Origin: Sphingomonas sp. Ant H11
GTDB lineage: Bacteria > Pseudomonadota > Alphaproteobacteria > Sphingomonadales > Sphingomonadaceae
Length of the DNA: 64,000 nucleotides
Reading direction: 5' to 3'
NCBI RefSeq assembly: GCF_000797515.1
Contig: NZ_JSBN01000067.1
Span: 1-64,000, forward strand
The position numbers were made by a program, and so were the translations under genes. Positions 27,810 to 38,221 of this stretch are shown here, piece after piece. Position 1 is the first letter of the stretch. Each line of letters begins with the position of its first letter. The notes beneath the pieces were generated by a model, which was given only the letters and a program-made list of their open reading frames with translations, was not told the origin of the DNA and made no database searches.

Positions 27810-29840
27810 TCAATTGAAGCGACCGTTGCTTTCGGCCTTGCTCTTCAGCAGCTCCGCCACCGCGAAGCCGTGTTTTTCGAGCCCGGCCACGATCTTCTTG
27901 AGCCCTTCGGTATCCGCCCAGAACATGGGCCCGCCGCGATAGACCGGCCAACCATAGCCATAGATCCACACCACATCGATGTCGGACGCGCGCTGCGCCA
28001 TCTTCTCCTCGAGGATCAACGCGCCTTCATTGACCATGGTGTAGAGCGTCTTCTCGACGATCTCCTCGTCGCTGATCTCGCGCTTTTGCAGGTTCGATTT
28101 CGAGCGGAAATCCTCAATGATTTCAGCGACGCGGGGCGAGGGCGTCGGGTTGCGCTTCTCGTCATAATCGTAAAAGCCCTTGCCGGTCTTTTGCCCCCAA
28201 CGGCCTTCGGCGGCGAGCGCGTCGCGGATGTTTTCGATGCGCGTCGGGTCGCGATGCCAGCCAATGTCGACGCCGGCGAGATCGCTCATCTGGAACGGCC
28301 CCATCGGCATGCCGAAGGCGACGTGGACGCGGTCGATCTGCTCGGGCGTCGCCCCTTCCAGCAGCAGCTTCATCGCTTCGACCTGGCGGGGTTTCAGCAT
28401 TCGGTTGCCGATGAAGCCGTCGCACACCCCGGCGACCACCGCGACCTTCCGGATCGTCTTGGACAGCGCCATGACGGTCGCGAGCACATCGTCATCGGTC
28501 TGTGCGCCGCGCACGACCTCGAGCAGTTTCATCACGTTGGCGGGCGAGAAGAAGTGCATCCCGAGCACGTCGCCGGGGCGCTTGGTCACCGAGGCGATCT
28601 CGTCGATGTTGAGATAGGAGGTGTTCGACGCGAGGATCGCCTTGGGCTTGGCGATGGCGTCGAGCTTGGTGAAGATCTCCTTCTTCACGTCCATATTCTC
28701 ATACACGGCCTCGATGATGAGGTCGCACTCGGCGAGGGCACTAAAGTCGAGCGTGGGGGTCAGCGCGCCCATTGCGGCCTCGACCTGTTCGGGCTTCAAG
28801 CGGCCCTTGGCGGCGGAGGCTTCGTAATTCTTGCGGATCACGCCGGTGCCTCGGTCGAGCGCGTCCTGCGCCATTTCGACGATCGTGACGGGGATGCCGG
28901 CGGACAGGAAGTTCATCGAGATGCCGCCGCCCATCGTGCCCGCGCCGATGACGCCGACGCGCTTGATCTCGCGGAGCGGGATTTTGGGATCGATGCCGTC
29001 GATCTTGGCGGCCTGGCGCTCGGCGAAGAAGATGTGGCGTTGCGCGGCGGACTGCACGCCCATCATGAGCTTCATGAATTCCTGCCGCTCGAAGGCGATG
29101 CCTTCGTCGAAGCTGGAGCCGTCGGTTGCCTTTTCGACGCAGGCGATATTGGCAGCGGGCGCGTCGAAGCCGCGGAAGCGCTTGGCGTTGTCTTTTTTGA
29201 ACGCCGCAACCGCCTCGGGATCGGCTTGGGCCGTCTTGTCGCGCGCGCGGGGCAAGGGGCGCGCATCGGCGACGTCGCGCGCGAAGGCGATCGCGTCGGC
29301 AACCAAGCTGTCCTCGCCCGCAATCCGGTCGATCAGCCCGGCGGACAAAGCGAGCTTTGCCGGAATCGGATCACCCTTGGCGGTCAGTTCGAGCGCAAGC
29401 TTCACGCCCGCGATGCGTGGCAGGCGCTGCGTGCCACCCGCGCCGGGCAACAGGCCAAGCTTGACCTCGGGTGTGCCGATTTTCGCGCTGGGGACAGCGA
29501 TGCGATAATGGCAGCCGAGCGTCACCTCGCACCCGCCGCCGAGCGCGGTGCCGTGGATTGCGGCGACCACCGGCTTGTCTGCGGCTTCGATCATGTCGAC
29601 CACGGTCGGCAGGCCCGGCTCCTGCATCGGGCGGCCGAATTCGGTGATGTCGGCCCCTGCGAAGAAGGTGCGGCCATCGCAGCGGATCACCATCGCCTTT
29701 ACCTGCGGGTTGGCGAGGCCTTCCTTGATCCCGGCCTCCAGCCCCTGCCGCACCGCCGCGCCAAGTGCGTTTACGGGCGGGTTGTTCGAGATGATGACGA
29801 GGACGTCGTCGTGGAGTTCGGTGGTGATCGGGCTAGTCAT
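27810..29840 (-). CDS. Bifunctional enoyl-CoA hydratase/3-hydroxyacyl-CoA dehydrogenase
   Basis: A 676-residue FadB/peroxisomal-MFE-like enzyme. Residues 1-190 form the crotonase domain ([11 protein letters not shown] oxyanion hole; [20 protein letters not shown] with the Glu residues). About 295-480 is the NAD-binding HAD domain ([48 protein letters not shown]), then C-terminal helical domains ([29 protein letters not shown]). It performs hydration and oxidation in beta-oxidation; no thiolase is present in this window. The second ATG (29840) is preferred because the AGGAG lies 8 bp before it; the first ATG is too close. Confidence 0.95.
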   Translation of the reverse strand: MTSPITTELHDDVLVIISNNPPVNALGAAVRQGLEAGIKEGLANPQVKAMVIRCDGRTFFAGADITEFGRPMQEPGLPTVVDMIEAADKPVVAAIHGTALGGGCEVTLGCHYRIAVPSAKIGTPEVKLGLLPGAGGTQRLPRIAGVKLALELTAKGDPIPAKLALSAGLIDRIAGEDSLVADAIAFARDVADARPLPRARDKTAQADPEAVAAFKKDNAKRFRGFDAPAANIACVEKATDGSSFDEGIAFERQEFMKLMMGVQSAAQRHIFFAERQAAKIDGIDPKIPLREIKRVGVIGAGTMGGGISMNFLSAGIPVTIVEMAQDALDRGTGVIRKNYEASAAKGRLKPEQVEAAMGALTPTLDFSALAECDLIIEAVYENMDVKKEIFTKLDAIAKPKAILASNTSYLNIDEIASVTKRPGDVLGMHFFSPANVMKLLEVVRGAQTDDDVLATVMALSKTIRKVAVVAGVCDGFIGNRMLKPRQVEAMKLLLEGATPEQIDRVHVAFGMPMGPFQMSDLAGVDIGWHRDPTRIENIRDALAAEGRWGQKTGKGFYDYDEKRNPTPSPRVAEIIEDFRSKSNLQKREISDEEIVEKTLYTMVNEGALILEEKMAQRASDIDVVWIYGYGWPVYRGGPMFWADTEGLKKIVAGLEKHGFAVAELLKSKAESNGRFN

Positions 29841-29856
29841 CGGCATTCTCCTAAGC

Positions 29857-29944
29857 GTCACCCCGGCCTTGTGCCGGGGTCCACCGCGCCTCTCTAGAAA
29901 AGCGCTGGTGGATGAGTGGACCCCGGCACAAGGCGCGGGGTGAC
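29857..29944. repeat. Second copy of the GTCACCCCGGCCTTGTGCCG palindromic repeat
   Basis: The left arm 29857-29884 equals that at 26477. The right arm 29916-29944 differs by one extra base (GGCGCGGGG for GGCCGGGG), which may be another sequencing indel. It separates the FadB-like gene from the serine hydrolase gene. Confidence 0.88.
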
Positions 29945-29950
29945 GGAAAA

Positions 29951-31183
29951 TCAGGTCAGCGCACTGTAGATCAACGTCTTCAGCTCGCGGCGGATCGGGT
30001 AGACATTGCTCGGGCTCATTTGCGTCATGAACACCATCGACAACTGCTCGACCGGATCGACGAAAAAGGCGGTCGAGAACATCCCGCCCCAATAATATTC
30101 GCCGACCGAACCCGGAATCATCGAGCGCGCGACATCGATGTTGACCGCGAAGCCCAGACCAAAACCGGTGCCGGCATTGGCGGTTTCGCTGAACAGCGAC
30201 TTAGACATTTTCGACAGATCCGAGCCGCCTGGCAGGTGGTTCATCGTCATCAGTTCGATCGTCTTGCGCCCGACGATGTGCGCGCCGTCGAGCTCGCCGC
30301 CGTTCAGCAGCATCGTACAAAACCGATGATAATCGAGCGCGGTCGAAACCAGGCCGCCGCCGCCCGACACCAGCTTGGGCGGGCGGCTCCACGCGCTCGC
30401 TTCGCCGCGGTCATACAGGAAGCGGCCCTTTTCGGGGGTGAAGGTGTAGCAATCGGTGAGCCGGTCGATTTTGTCTTCGGGCACCGCGAAAAAGGTGTCG
30501 TCCATCTTGAGCGGAGCAAAGATCTGCGTGCGGAAGAAGTCGGCGAGCGACTGACCCGAAACCTTCTCGACCACCGCGCCCAGCACATCGGTCGAGACCG
30601 AATAATTCCATGCCTCGCCGGGCGAAAATTCGAGCGGCACTTTCGCGACCGCTTCGATGAAACCGTCCAGATCGAGGTTGCCGTGCCAGTTCTCGATTTT
30701 GCCCTCGCGATAGGCGGCGTCGACATAGGACCGGTTCTGGAAACTGTAGGTCAGCCCCGATGTGTGGCGGAGCAAGTCGAGCATCCGCATCGGCTCGCTG
30801 GTCGGGCGGGTCTGGAATGGCACGCCACCCCCGCCGCCATTGTACACGCCGACTCCCTTGAACGCGGGCAGGACGTGATGGACGGGCGTGTCGAGCGCGA
30901 CCTTGCCCTGCTCCAGCAGCATCATGAAGGCGATCGAGGTGATCGGCTTGGTCATCGAGGCGATGCGGAACAACGACCCTTCGTCGATGCTTTTGCCGCC
31001 CTCGCGCGCCGGCCCTTGCGAGGAGAAGTGCGCGATGTCGCCGCCGCGTGCGATCAGGATCTGCGCATTGGCCAGCCGCCCGGAATCGAGATAGCGCTCC
31101 TTCAGGAAAGTATCGATCCGCTCCAGCCGTGCAGCGTCGAATCGTCCGATCTCCGGCATCGTTCTGCCCATAGCGATTTCCAT
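29951..31183 (-). CDS. Serine hydrolase, class C beta-lactamase/family VIII esterase type
   Basis: A 410-residue protein with the SxxK motif in [15 protein letters not shown], a Tyr motif in [19 protein letters not shown], and a C-terminal [13 protein letters not shown] in place of the KTG/HxG box. It has no signal peptide. That pattern is typical of cytoplasmic family VIII esterases (EstB-like) rather than true AmpC. Located among beta-oxidation genes, it probably cleaves an ester or lactone that enters the pathway. An alternative start is the ATG four codons downstream (MGRT). Confidence 0.87.
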   Translation of the reverse strand: MEIAMGRTMPEIGRFDAARLERIDTFLKERYLDSGRLANAQILIARGGDIAHFSSQGPAREGGKSIDEGSLFRIASMTKPITSIAFMMLLEQGKVALDTPVHHVLPAFKGVGVYNGGGGGVPFQTRPTSEPMRMLDLLRHTSGLTYSFQNRSYVDAAYREGKIENWHGNLDLDGFIEAVAKVPLEFSPGEAWNYSVSTDVLGAVVEKVSGQSLADFFRTQIFAPLKMDDTFFAVPEDKIDRLTDCYTFTPEKGRFLYDRGEASAWSRPPKLVSGGGGLVSTALDYHRFCTMLLNGGELDGAHIVGRKTIELMTMNHLPGGSDLSKMSKSLFSETANAGTGFGLGFAVNIDVARSMIPGSVGEYYWGGMFSTAFFVDPVEQLSMVFMTQMSPSNVYPIRRELKTLIYSALT

Positions 31184-31319
31184 ACCCTCACTTCGAAAGT
31201 CCTATTCCCCTATTGCCTTGAGTCACGCATGAATCAACACTAACCTTGCGATCAGCGCTGGTTTTGGCAAACCCGAGTTTCAACTCGGGCGTGCGACCGG
31301 CTAGGGAAGAGGATGCATC

Positions 31320-33063
31320 GTGGATACAGAACCGCTTGTCGTGCTCGATCCGGCATGGCCGAAAATGACACTGGCGCAGGCGACCGCCGCGCTGACGGCG
31401 GCTGGCACCAAGTTCGAGATCGAGACGGTGACGATCGGTGGTATTCCGACGCGGGTGTGGAAACATGCGCCGCCGTCGCTCGCGTGGCTGATCGCCGCGT
31501 CGCGGATGCATGGCGAGCGACTGTTCACCGTCTATGAGGATGAACGCGTCAGCTATGCGGCGAATTTTCGCGCGGTGGCTGCGCTGGCGCATGCGCTGGT
31601 CGCGATGGGAATCGGCAGGGGCGACCGTGTCGGGCTGGCGATGCGCAATTTGCCCGAATGGCCGGTAATCTTCTTCGCCGCCGCCAGCATCGGTGCGATC
31701 GTGGTGCCGCTCAATGCGTGGTGGACCGCAGGCGAGCTCGAATATGGCATCGATGATTCGGGGTGCCGTGTGCTGTTTGTCGATAACGAACGCTATCAGC
31801 GGTTGGTGGCGCACGCCCCGCCTTTGCCCGCATTGGAGACAATGATCGTGGCGCGCGCGCCGGGCCTGGTCGGCGACGGCGCACAGCGGCTCGAGGATCT
31901 GATCGGCACGCCGCACGACTATGCGCAATTGCCCGACACGGAACTGCCCCCGATCGAGATTGCGACCGACGACGACGCGACGATTTTCTACACAAGCGGC
32001 ACCACCGGCAATCCGAAGGGGGCGCTCGGCACGCATCGCAATTTGATGACCAATATCCTCAGTTCGGCTTTTGGCGGCGCACGCGCTTTGTGCGGCGTGG
32101 CGAAGCTGTACCCGACCCGCAACCAAGGACCTATCTGACCGTCATCCCAATGTTCCATGTGACGGCATGCAGCGCAACGATGATGGGTTCGATAGCGGCA
32201 GGCAACACGTTGGTGTTCATGCGCAAATGGGATCCGGTACGCGCGATGGAGATCATTCAGACGGAGAAGGTTCACGCCACCGGCGGCGTGCCGACGATCG
32301 CCTGGCAGATATTGGAGCATCCTGAGCGCGCCCGATATGACCTCTCCTCGCTGGAGATGATCGCTTATGGCGGTGCGCCATCGGCCCCCGAGCTCGTGCG
32401 GCGGATCTACACCGAATTTGGCGCGCTGCCGTCGAACGGCTGGGGCATGACCGAAACGATGGCGACGGTGACCGGACACGGTGCCGAGGATTATCTTGCG
32501 CGGCCGACCAGCGCCGGGCCGCCGGTGCCCGTTGCGACCTCAAGATCATGGACGAAGACGGTATCACCGAGCTGCCGATCGGCGAGGTCGGCGAATTGTG
32601 GGCGCGTGGGCCAATGGTGGTCAAAGGCTATTGGAACAAGCCGGAGGCGACCGCCGCCACTTTCGTCGACGGCTGGGTGCGCACCGGCGATCTCGCACGG
32701 CTCGACGAGGAAGGCTTCGTCTATATCGTCGATCGCGCCAAGGACATGATCATCCGCGGCGGCGAGAACATCTACTCATCGGAGGTCGAGAACGTGCTCT
32801 ATGCGCATCCGGCGGTGACCGATTGCGCGCTGATCGGCATCCCGCACCGCACGCTGGGCGAGGAACCGGCGGCGGTGGTCCACCTTGCCCCAGGTACGAC
32901 CGCAACCGAGGCGGAATTGCAGGCGTGGGTGCGCGAGCGGCTGGCGGTGTTCAAGACGCCGGTGGCGATCCGCTTCGTTCCCGAAACGCTGCCGCGCAAT
33001 GCCAACGGCAAGATCTTGAAGAAGGACCTTAAGGGCCTGTTTGAGGATCGCGCCGCCGCCTGA
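31320..33063 (+). CDS. Acyl-CoA synthetase/AMP-dependent ligase (two frameshifts)
   Basis: Three successive frames join into one 581-residue ANL ligase. The first ends after TIFYTSGTTGNPKGALGTHR (P-loop); the second carries VIPMFHVTACSATMMG and NGWGMTETMATVTGHG; the third carries RTGDLARLDEEGFVYIVDRA, IRGGENIYSSEVE and the catalytic Lys segment NANGKILKKDLKG. Breaks lie near 32090 and 32531, each fixed by one added base. It activates a carboxylic acid to its CoA thioester with ATP and would feed the adjacent beta-oxidation genes. The start is a GTG at 31320. It is divergent from the serine hydrolase gene. Confidence 0.92.
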
Positions 33064-33067
33064 GCGA

Positions 33068-34042
33068 TCAGGCGTCGAACGCGGCCGCGCGACGCGGCAG
33101 CGTGCGGTGAATGATAAACACCGTCAGCAGCAGCGTGGGAACCACCAGGATGCTCCCCTCCGGCCCGGTTTCGCCGCCCGAAAGCAACGCGGCCCCGGCC
33201 GGGTGCGAGGCAAGCAGGTGCCCCTCCATCGCCAGCCCGGAATCGCGCACGCCATACAGGAAGGATTGCGCCCAGTCCCACGTTGCGTGGAAGCCGATCG
33301 CCCACCACAGCGACCCGGTGCGATACAGCACATAGACGAAGGTGAGCCCGGCGAGGGCGACGCTGACCAGCCCCATCGCCGTTTCGCCCTTATTGGCGAG
33401 ATGCCCGCCCGCAAAAACCCCGACCGAGAAGACCAGTGCCGCCACCCAGAACCCGATCGTGCGGGCGTTTTTGCTGGCGGGAGCCACGGCGCGCACAATT
33501 CCCGCGACACCCCGCGCAAGCGTGTATTGCAGGAAACCGCGGGTCAGAAATTCCTCGAACAGGCCGACCAGGCAGAAGGCGAAGAACCACGCCGCGCCAT
33601 ACCCCAGCGCCGCACTGCCGCCGATCGCGAAGCCGTCGAACACCAGCGCGCCGGACAGCGTCAGCATTCCCACCAGCAGCGACAGCATGGCAATGCCCCA
33701 GGCCATGCCGGTGAGCAGATCGGGCACAGCGCGCTCCCGGCGCAGGCCATAAGCAGCGAAGGGGCGACGCTCGATCCGCGACATCAGCCAAGAGGTGACG
33801 AGCAGCACCGCGAAGGTGAGCGCTTCGCCCTTGATCGATGGGATGACGCCTTGCGGCGCACCTGAAGGGGGGTGGGGAGGCTTTCCGTTGATAAAGGTTG
33901 CCGCAGCCACCGCGCCGATCGTGAGCACGGTCAGGATCAGGCAAAACAGCAGCAGACTCCACCCCGCACGTAGCCCGTCGTTACCGATGAAAATGCGGCG
34001 GAGTCCCCGGTCACGGGGCTGAGCGGTGTCGGCGTCGGTCAT
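33068..34042 (-). CDS. CPBP family intramembrane glutamic endopeptidase
   Basis: A 324-residue protein with about eight membrane segments. The CPBP (CAAX protease) motif EEFLTRGFLQY lies near the middle, followed by the His motifs VFAGGHLANKGE and GFHATWDWAQSF. The last is a familiar CPBP variant. Members cleave CAAX-type or leaderless membrane-associated substrates in bacteriocin maturation or immunity, but most are uncharacterised. The ATG at 34042 is preceded by GGGGGGACC. Convergent with the ligase gene; the stop codons are only a few bases apart. Confidence 0.88.
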   Translation of the reverse strand: MTDADTAQPRDRGLRRIFIGNDGLRAGWSLLLFCLILTVLTIGAVAAATFINGKPPHPPSGAPQGVIPSIKGEALTFAVLLVTSWLMSRIERRPFAAYGLRRERAVPDLLTGMAWGIAMLSLLVGMLTLSGALVFDGFAIGGSAALGYGAAWFFAFCLVGLFEEFLTRGFLQYTLARGVAGIVRAVAPASKNARTIGFWVAALVFSVGVFAGGHLANKGETAMGLVSVALAGLTFVYVLYRTGSLWWAIGFHATWDWAQSFLYGVRDSGLAMEGHLLASHPAGAALLSGGETGPEGSILVVPTLLLTVFIIHRTLPRRAAAFDA

Positions 34043-34087
34043 CAAGGTCCCCCCGGCGATTTTGGGCGTGTCGTGGTAGGCGGTCGA

Positions 34088-35555
34088 TCAGTTCGGCGCG
34101 ATAACCCGCTGGACCGCGCGGCACCACCCGTCGAGTCGGTCGACGCGGGTCTGCTCGGCGATTTGCGGGGTGAAGGTTTCAACGTGTCCACGCATCGCGC
34201 TGGCCTCTGCCAGATTGGCGAAAAGGCCACAGCCGACTCCCGCCAGCATCGCCGCGCCCAGTGCGGTTGTCTCGGCAAATTTGGGGCGCTCGACATTGAC
34301 CCCGAGAATGTCGGACATGTCCTGCGCCATCCAGTTATTGGCGACCATCCCGCCATCAATCCGCACACACGCCCAGTCGACGCCGTCCGCAGCAAAGGCG
34401 GTTTTCAGGTCGTGCGCCTGATGCGCCATCGCCTCCAGCGCGGCGCGCACGATATGCGCCTTGCCGGTCGAAAAGCTTAAGCCCGAGATGGCGGCGCGCG
34501 CTTCGGGTTCCCACCACGGCGCACCCAGGCCGGAGAGGGCCGGTACGAGGAAGGTTCCGCCATTGTCGGGAACGCTGCGCGCCAGTATCTCGGTTTCCGC
34601 AGCGGTGCCGATCAGGCCGACCGCGTCGCGCAACCATTTGATCAAGCTGCCCGCGACGAATACCGAGCCCTCCAGCGCATAAGCGCGTCGCCCGTCAATC
34701 TGCCACACGATCGTGGAGAGCAACCGGTTGCGCGAGGTCGGCGGGATCGGCCCGGCCTGGCTCAGGACAAATGCGCCGGTGCCGAAGGTCGCCTTGGTCT
34801 CGCCGATCTCGAGGCAGGATTGGCCGATGGTTGCCGCTTGTTGATCCCCGGCGATGCCGCAGATCGGGATGGGCGCGCCGAACAACCGGGTTTCACCGAA
34901 ATGCCCGGCGCAATCGACGATTTCGGGCAAGGCCGAGCGGGGGGCACCGAACAGCTCGATCAGTCCGTCATCCCAATGGCCGCTGCCGATCGCCATCAGC
35001 GCGGTGCGGCTGGCGTTGGTGGCGTCGGTGATGTGCAGGCCGCCCGTCAGCTTCCAGATCAGCCAGCTTTCGACCGTGCCGACAGCGAGTCGCGATCCGG
35101 CGGTTTTTACGGCATCCCAATGCGCCATCGCCCAGCCGATCTTGCTCCCCGAAAAATACGGGTCGAGCAAAAGGCCGGTCTTGGCCTGCACCATCGGCTC
35201 ATTGCCCGCCTCTTTCAGCGAGCGGCAGGTCGCTGCGGTACGCCGGTCTTGCCAGACGATCGCGGGGGCAAGCGGTTCGCCCGTTTCGCGGTCCCAGAAC
35301 ACGATCGTCTCGCGCTGGTTGGTAATGCCGATCGCGGCAATCTTTTCGGCACCCCCCACTTTTTTCTATCGCCGTGCGGGCGACCGCGAGGGTTTTTGTC
35401 CAGATCTCGGACGCGTCGTGCTCGACTCGCCCGGGTTCGGGATAATGCTGGGTCAGTTCTGCGCCCGCCGTCGCCACACAGCTGCCGTCGAGGCGAAAAG
35501 CCATGGCACGCGTCGAGGTCGTGCCTTCGTCTATAACGAGAATGAGGTCTGACAT
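34088..35555 (-). CDS. glpK: Glycerol kinase (one frameshift)
   Basis: 488 residues after removal of one extra base. The N-terminal part (LILVIDEGTTSTRAMAF) is in one frame and continues GAEKIAAIGITNQRETIVFW in another. The break lies in the AAAAAA/GGGGGG homopolymers at 35352-35365. Diagnostic blocks include GTVESWLIWKLTGG, AGDQQAATIGQSCLEIGETK, YALEGSVFVAGSLIKWLRD and GLGAPWWEPEARAAISGLS. It phosphorylates glycerol to glycerol-3-phosphate. No glpD or glpF is adjacent, so it appears isolated. The ATG at 35555 gives the standard start. Confidence 0.95.
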
Positions 35556-35609
35556 GGGACAAGGGCTAGCGCGGTTTGCGCGGCGAGGGAATGCCGCTAG
35601 GAACGGGAC

Positions 35610-36824
35610 ATGGCAGATCGGGATGAAAGCAAGAGCGACGCGTTCGGCCTGACCGCGACGCGTGCGCATGACACTGAGGAGGAACGTCGCATTGGATTGC
35701 GGCGCGATCGCCTGTTGGCCGCACTGACGCTGATCGCCGGCGTGGGCCTGGCATTGGCGCTGCCCTTTGCGTTGAAGGCAGGGGCCGAGTTCTTTCTGCC
35801 AACCACCGCCGCTTTGGTGATCGCGATCGCCTTGGTTCCTGTTCTGGAATGGTTTGAGCGACGGCGCGTGCCGTCTGCGCTCGCTGCGTTGATTTGTGTG
35901 TTGTTGTTTCTGGTCGCGGCAAACGTTGCGCTGGCGGCGATCGTAGTTCCCGCGACGGAATTTTTTCGTCGCTTGCCTGAACGGATCGACCGGATCCAGA
36001 TGAACATCGCGCCCCTGATCGATTTCTATTCGAGTTTCGAGCGTTATCTCAATCGCACGGTGCAACATCTGGCTGCATCGGGGCCGGTCCGGGCACCGGC
36101 CACCACTGCAGTCGCACCGCCGAGTTCGATCTTGGAGCTCGCCGCGAGTTTTGCGCCATCGGTGATCGTGCAGGTGTTCTTCGGGATCCTGGTGGTGTTC
36201 TTCTTCCTCTCGGGCTGGACCGGGCTACGCAAGAAGACGATCACCAGCCGCGCCAGCTTCGGCGGGGCAATGGCGACGGCGCGGGTCATTCAGGATGTCG
36301 TGGACGATACGTCGGCCTATCTTGGTACGATTACGATCATCAACCTGTCCTTCGGCCTGATCATCGCCGGCGTGTTGTGGGTGATGGGAATGCCCTATCC
36401 GTTGATGTGGGGGGGGATCGTCGCCTTGCTCAACTACGTCCCGTATTTCGGCCCGATCACGGCGGCGTTGCTACTCGCGCTGGGGGGATTGATGACCTTC
36501 CACGACATCTGGGTCGCGCTTGTGCCCGCCTTTGTGATGATCGGGTGCCATTTGATCGAGGCGAATGCGGTCACGCCGTTGATTGTCGGGCATCGCTTGA
36601 CCATCAACCCGATCATGATTTTGGTGTCGATCAGTTTCTGGAGCTGGGTGTGGGGCACGGCGGGCACGCTGCTGGCGGTGCCCTTGCTGATCATCATCCA
36701 GACCGTGCTGGGGGCAGCAGGCAAGCCGGATATTGCAGGTTTTCTGTTTGAACACGGCACCTTGACCCGACCGCGTCGCGGCCGCGTCGATGCTTCTTTC
36801 GAAGAAAGTGAAACGGAGCGTTGA
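35610..36824 (+). CDS. AI-2E family transporter (PerM/TqsA-like permease)
   Basis: A 404-residue membrane protein with about eight helices in the family layout: two N-terminal helices (LAALTLIAGVGLALALPFAL), a soluble loop (residues about 110-160), then FGILVVFFFLSGW, LSFGLIIAGVLWVMGMPYPL, ALLNYVPYFGPITAALLLAL and WGTAGTLLAVPLLIIIQTVL. The family was named for AI-2 export but covers diverse permeases, so the substrate is unknown. A tRNA-Asp promoter begins inside its last codons, at 36821. Confidence 0.88.
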   Translation: MADRDESKSDAFGLTATRAHDTEEERRIGLRRDRLLAALTLIAGVGLALALPFALKAGAEFFLPTTAALVIAIALVPVLEWFERRRVPSALAALICVLLFLVAANVALAAIVVPATEFFRRLPERIDRIQMNIAPLIDFYSSFERYLNRTVQHLAASGPVRAPATTAVAPPSSILELAASFAPSVIVQVFFGILVVFFFLSGWTGLRKKTITSRASFGGAMATARVIQDVVDDTSAYLGTITIINLSFGLIIAGVLWVMGMPYPLMWGGIVALLNYVPYFGPITAALLLALGGLMTFHDIWVALVPAFVMIGCHLIEANAVTPLIVGHRLTINPIMILVSISFWSWVWGTAGTLLAVPLLIIIQTVLGAAGKPDIAGFLFEHGTLTRPRRGRVDASFEESETER

Positions 36825-36849
36825 CAGGCTAGGGGGCGTCGCTTAGGAG
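36821..36849 (+). promoter_or_regulatory. Promoter of the first tRNA-Asp gene
   Basis: A perfect -35 box TTGACA (36821-36826) and a weak -10 (TAGGAG, 36844-36849) are 17 bp apart, 20 bp before the tRNA. It overlaps the stop codon of the AI-2E gene, and is repeated before the second tRNA-Asp. Confidence 0.6.
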
Positions 36850-36869
36850 CCGCGCCTCACGCTTTTCAA

Positions 36870-36946
<77 letters not shown>

Positions 36947-37068
36947 TTCCCCGCAAATTGCTTGGGAAGGCCGCGATATCCCCTCAATTTTTTGACGTCC
37001 TGCAGCCTGGGTTCAGGCATTAGTGTTGAACGTTCGACGAACAATCGTATCGTGTTCTCCTGAGGTCA

Positions 37069-37097
37069 TTGACAGGGTAGGGGGCGTCGCTTAGGAG
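37069..37097 (+). promoter_or_regulatory. Promoter of the second tRNA-Asp gene
   Basis: TTGACA (37069-37074), a 17-bp spacer and TAGGAG (37092-37097), matching the promoter of copy 1 apart from one spacer base. Confidence 0.6.
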
Positions 37098-37117
37098 CCG
37101 CGCCTCTCGCTTCTCAA

Positions 37118-37194
<77 letters not shown>

Positions 37195-37217
37195 TTCCCC
37201 TTCATGCCCAGGGGGAA

Positions 37218-37430
37218 TCAGCGAAATTTCCCTGTCTCCATCCACGCCAGCATGCGCCGCATCGGCAGGATCCAGATCCAGGCGATGCCAGCGATCAGAT
37301 AGAATGCGGCCTGCAACAATGGATGCCAGCCGCCGACCAGGCGAGACAGGCTGGCAACCAGGATGCACCACACGCCGATCAACACCAGAATCGCCAGCAT
37401 CCCGACGGGTTTACGCCAACTTGGGGTCAT
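37218..37430 (-). CDS. DUF2842 small membrane protein
   Basis: A 70-residue protein starting MTPSWRKPVGMLAILVLIGV, with two membrane helices and the C-terminal LPMRRMLAWMETGKFR. This is the alphaproteobacterial DUF2842 family, function unknown. The start at 37430 overlaps the stop of the 5-FTHF cyclo-ligase gene (ATGA), so the two are co-translated; an upstream in-frame ATG (37445) is less likely. Confidence 0.9.
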   Translation of the reverse strand: MTPSWRKPVGMLAILVLIGVWCILVASLSRLVGGWHPLLQAAFYLIAGIAWIWILPMRRMLAWMETGKFR

Positions 37431-37981
37431 GGTCGGGGAATCCATCCACATTCGGTGATGACGGCGTGGAGCGGCATGTCCCACGCTTCGGTCCGCAAGG
37501 ACTCGACCTGTTGCACGCTCCACGCAACCCCGATCCGCCAAGCGTCGGGAAACGTCGCAAAGGCGCGGTCATAATAGCCCGCACCTTGCCCCAGCCGATC
37601 GAGCTTCGCGTCGAACGCCAGCAACGGCGTGAGGATGATGTCGGGGACTACCTCTGGCGCGTCGCTGGGAGGCTGGGAGAGCCCGTACCGGCCCTCGACA
37701 AGCGCCGAGTACCCATCCCAGCCCAGAAAGCGCATGGGCGCTTCCCGCGTGGTTATGTGGGGCAAAGCCAGACGGCAGCCTGCGGCCAGTGCCGCAGCGG
37801 CGAGGTGTTGGGGATCGGCTTCGCTGCCGATGGGGATGTAGGAGGTAACGATCCGCCCCGGTTCCAGCAGCGCAAGCAAGGCCGCCGGTGCCGCGATCGG
37901 TGCGGGGGATTGGCCGAAAAAGCGGTCGCGCTCGGCGCGAATCCGCGCGCGCAACGCCCGCTTGTCGATCGTGGTCTGCAT
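37427..37981 (-). CDS. ygfA: 5-formyltetrahydrofolate cyclo-ligase
   Basis: A 184-residue protein that converts 5-formyl-THF to 5,10-methenyl-THF with ATP. The signature GQGAGYYDRAF and the ATP/folate region PDIILTPLLAFDAKLDRLG are clear; the N-terminus DKRALRARIRAERDRFF is typical. An alternative start nine codons upstream (38008) would run into the 6S RNA region. Like E. coli ygfA it lies directly downstream of the 6S RNA and zapA, an order conserved across proteobacteria. Confidence 0.94.
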   Translation of the reverse strand: MQTTIDKRALRARIRAERDRFFGQSPAPIAAPAALLALLEPGRIVTSYIPIGSEADPQHLAAAALAAGCRLALPHITTREAPMRFLGWDGYSALVEGRYGLSQPPSDAPEVVPDIILTPLLAFDAKLDRLGQGAGYYDRAFATFPDAWRIGVAWSVQQVESLRTEAWDMPLHAVITECGWIPRP

Positions 37982-37999
37982 CACGGTCTCTCGTCCGGC

Positions 38000-38158
38000 G
38001 ATGGCCAATGCGTGGCCTGAGCGCCACGGGAAAGCGGGGTGGCGGGACCGCCGTGGCCGTGTGCCGGGTTATCCTCTGACGCACGGTACGTCAGGTGGGG
38101 ACCATGTGCGTCGGGCCAGGGCCCGGGCAGGGACAGCCCCCTTGGATGATGAATAGCC
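38000..38158 (-). ncRNA. ssrS: 6S RNA (boundaries approximate)
   Basis: The position between zapA and the 5-FTHF cyclo-ligase gene is the conserved ssrS locus. On the minus strand a TATTAT -10 box (38165-38170) precedes a G/C-rich RNA. A perfect apical hairpin is formed by GACGCAC (38106-38112) and GTGCGTC (38078-38084); an asymmetric open bubble (CCCTGGCCC opposite AGAGGATAA) and a CCCGG/CCGGG stem (38122-38126 with 38064-38068) come next. This resembles the open-promoter mimic with which 6S RNA traps sigma70 RNA polymerase. Ends are estimated to about 10 nt. No covariance search was possible. Confidence 0.65.
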
Positions 38159-38221
38159 TCAGGGATAATAAAGGCTCGTACCGGGCAGTGCCCGCCGCCG
38201 ACCGATATAGGCGCTTGTGCG

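Noticed and set aside
27294..29897. An 867-residue plus-strand open frame
   Set aside because: It lies opposite the ACAD and FadB-like genes and is Arg/His-rich GC-shadow sequence without domains.
29951..31183. True beta-lactamase resistance gene
   Set aside because: No signal peptide and no KTG box; the motifs fit family VIII esterases better.
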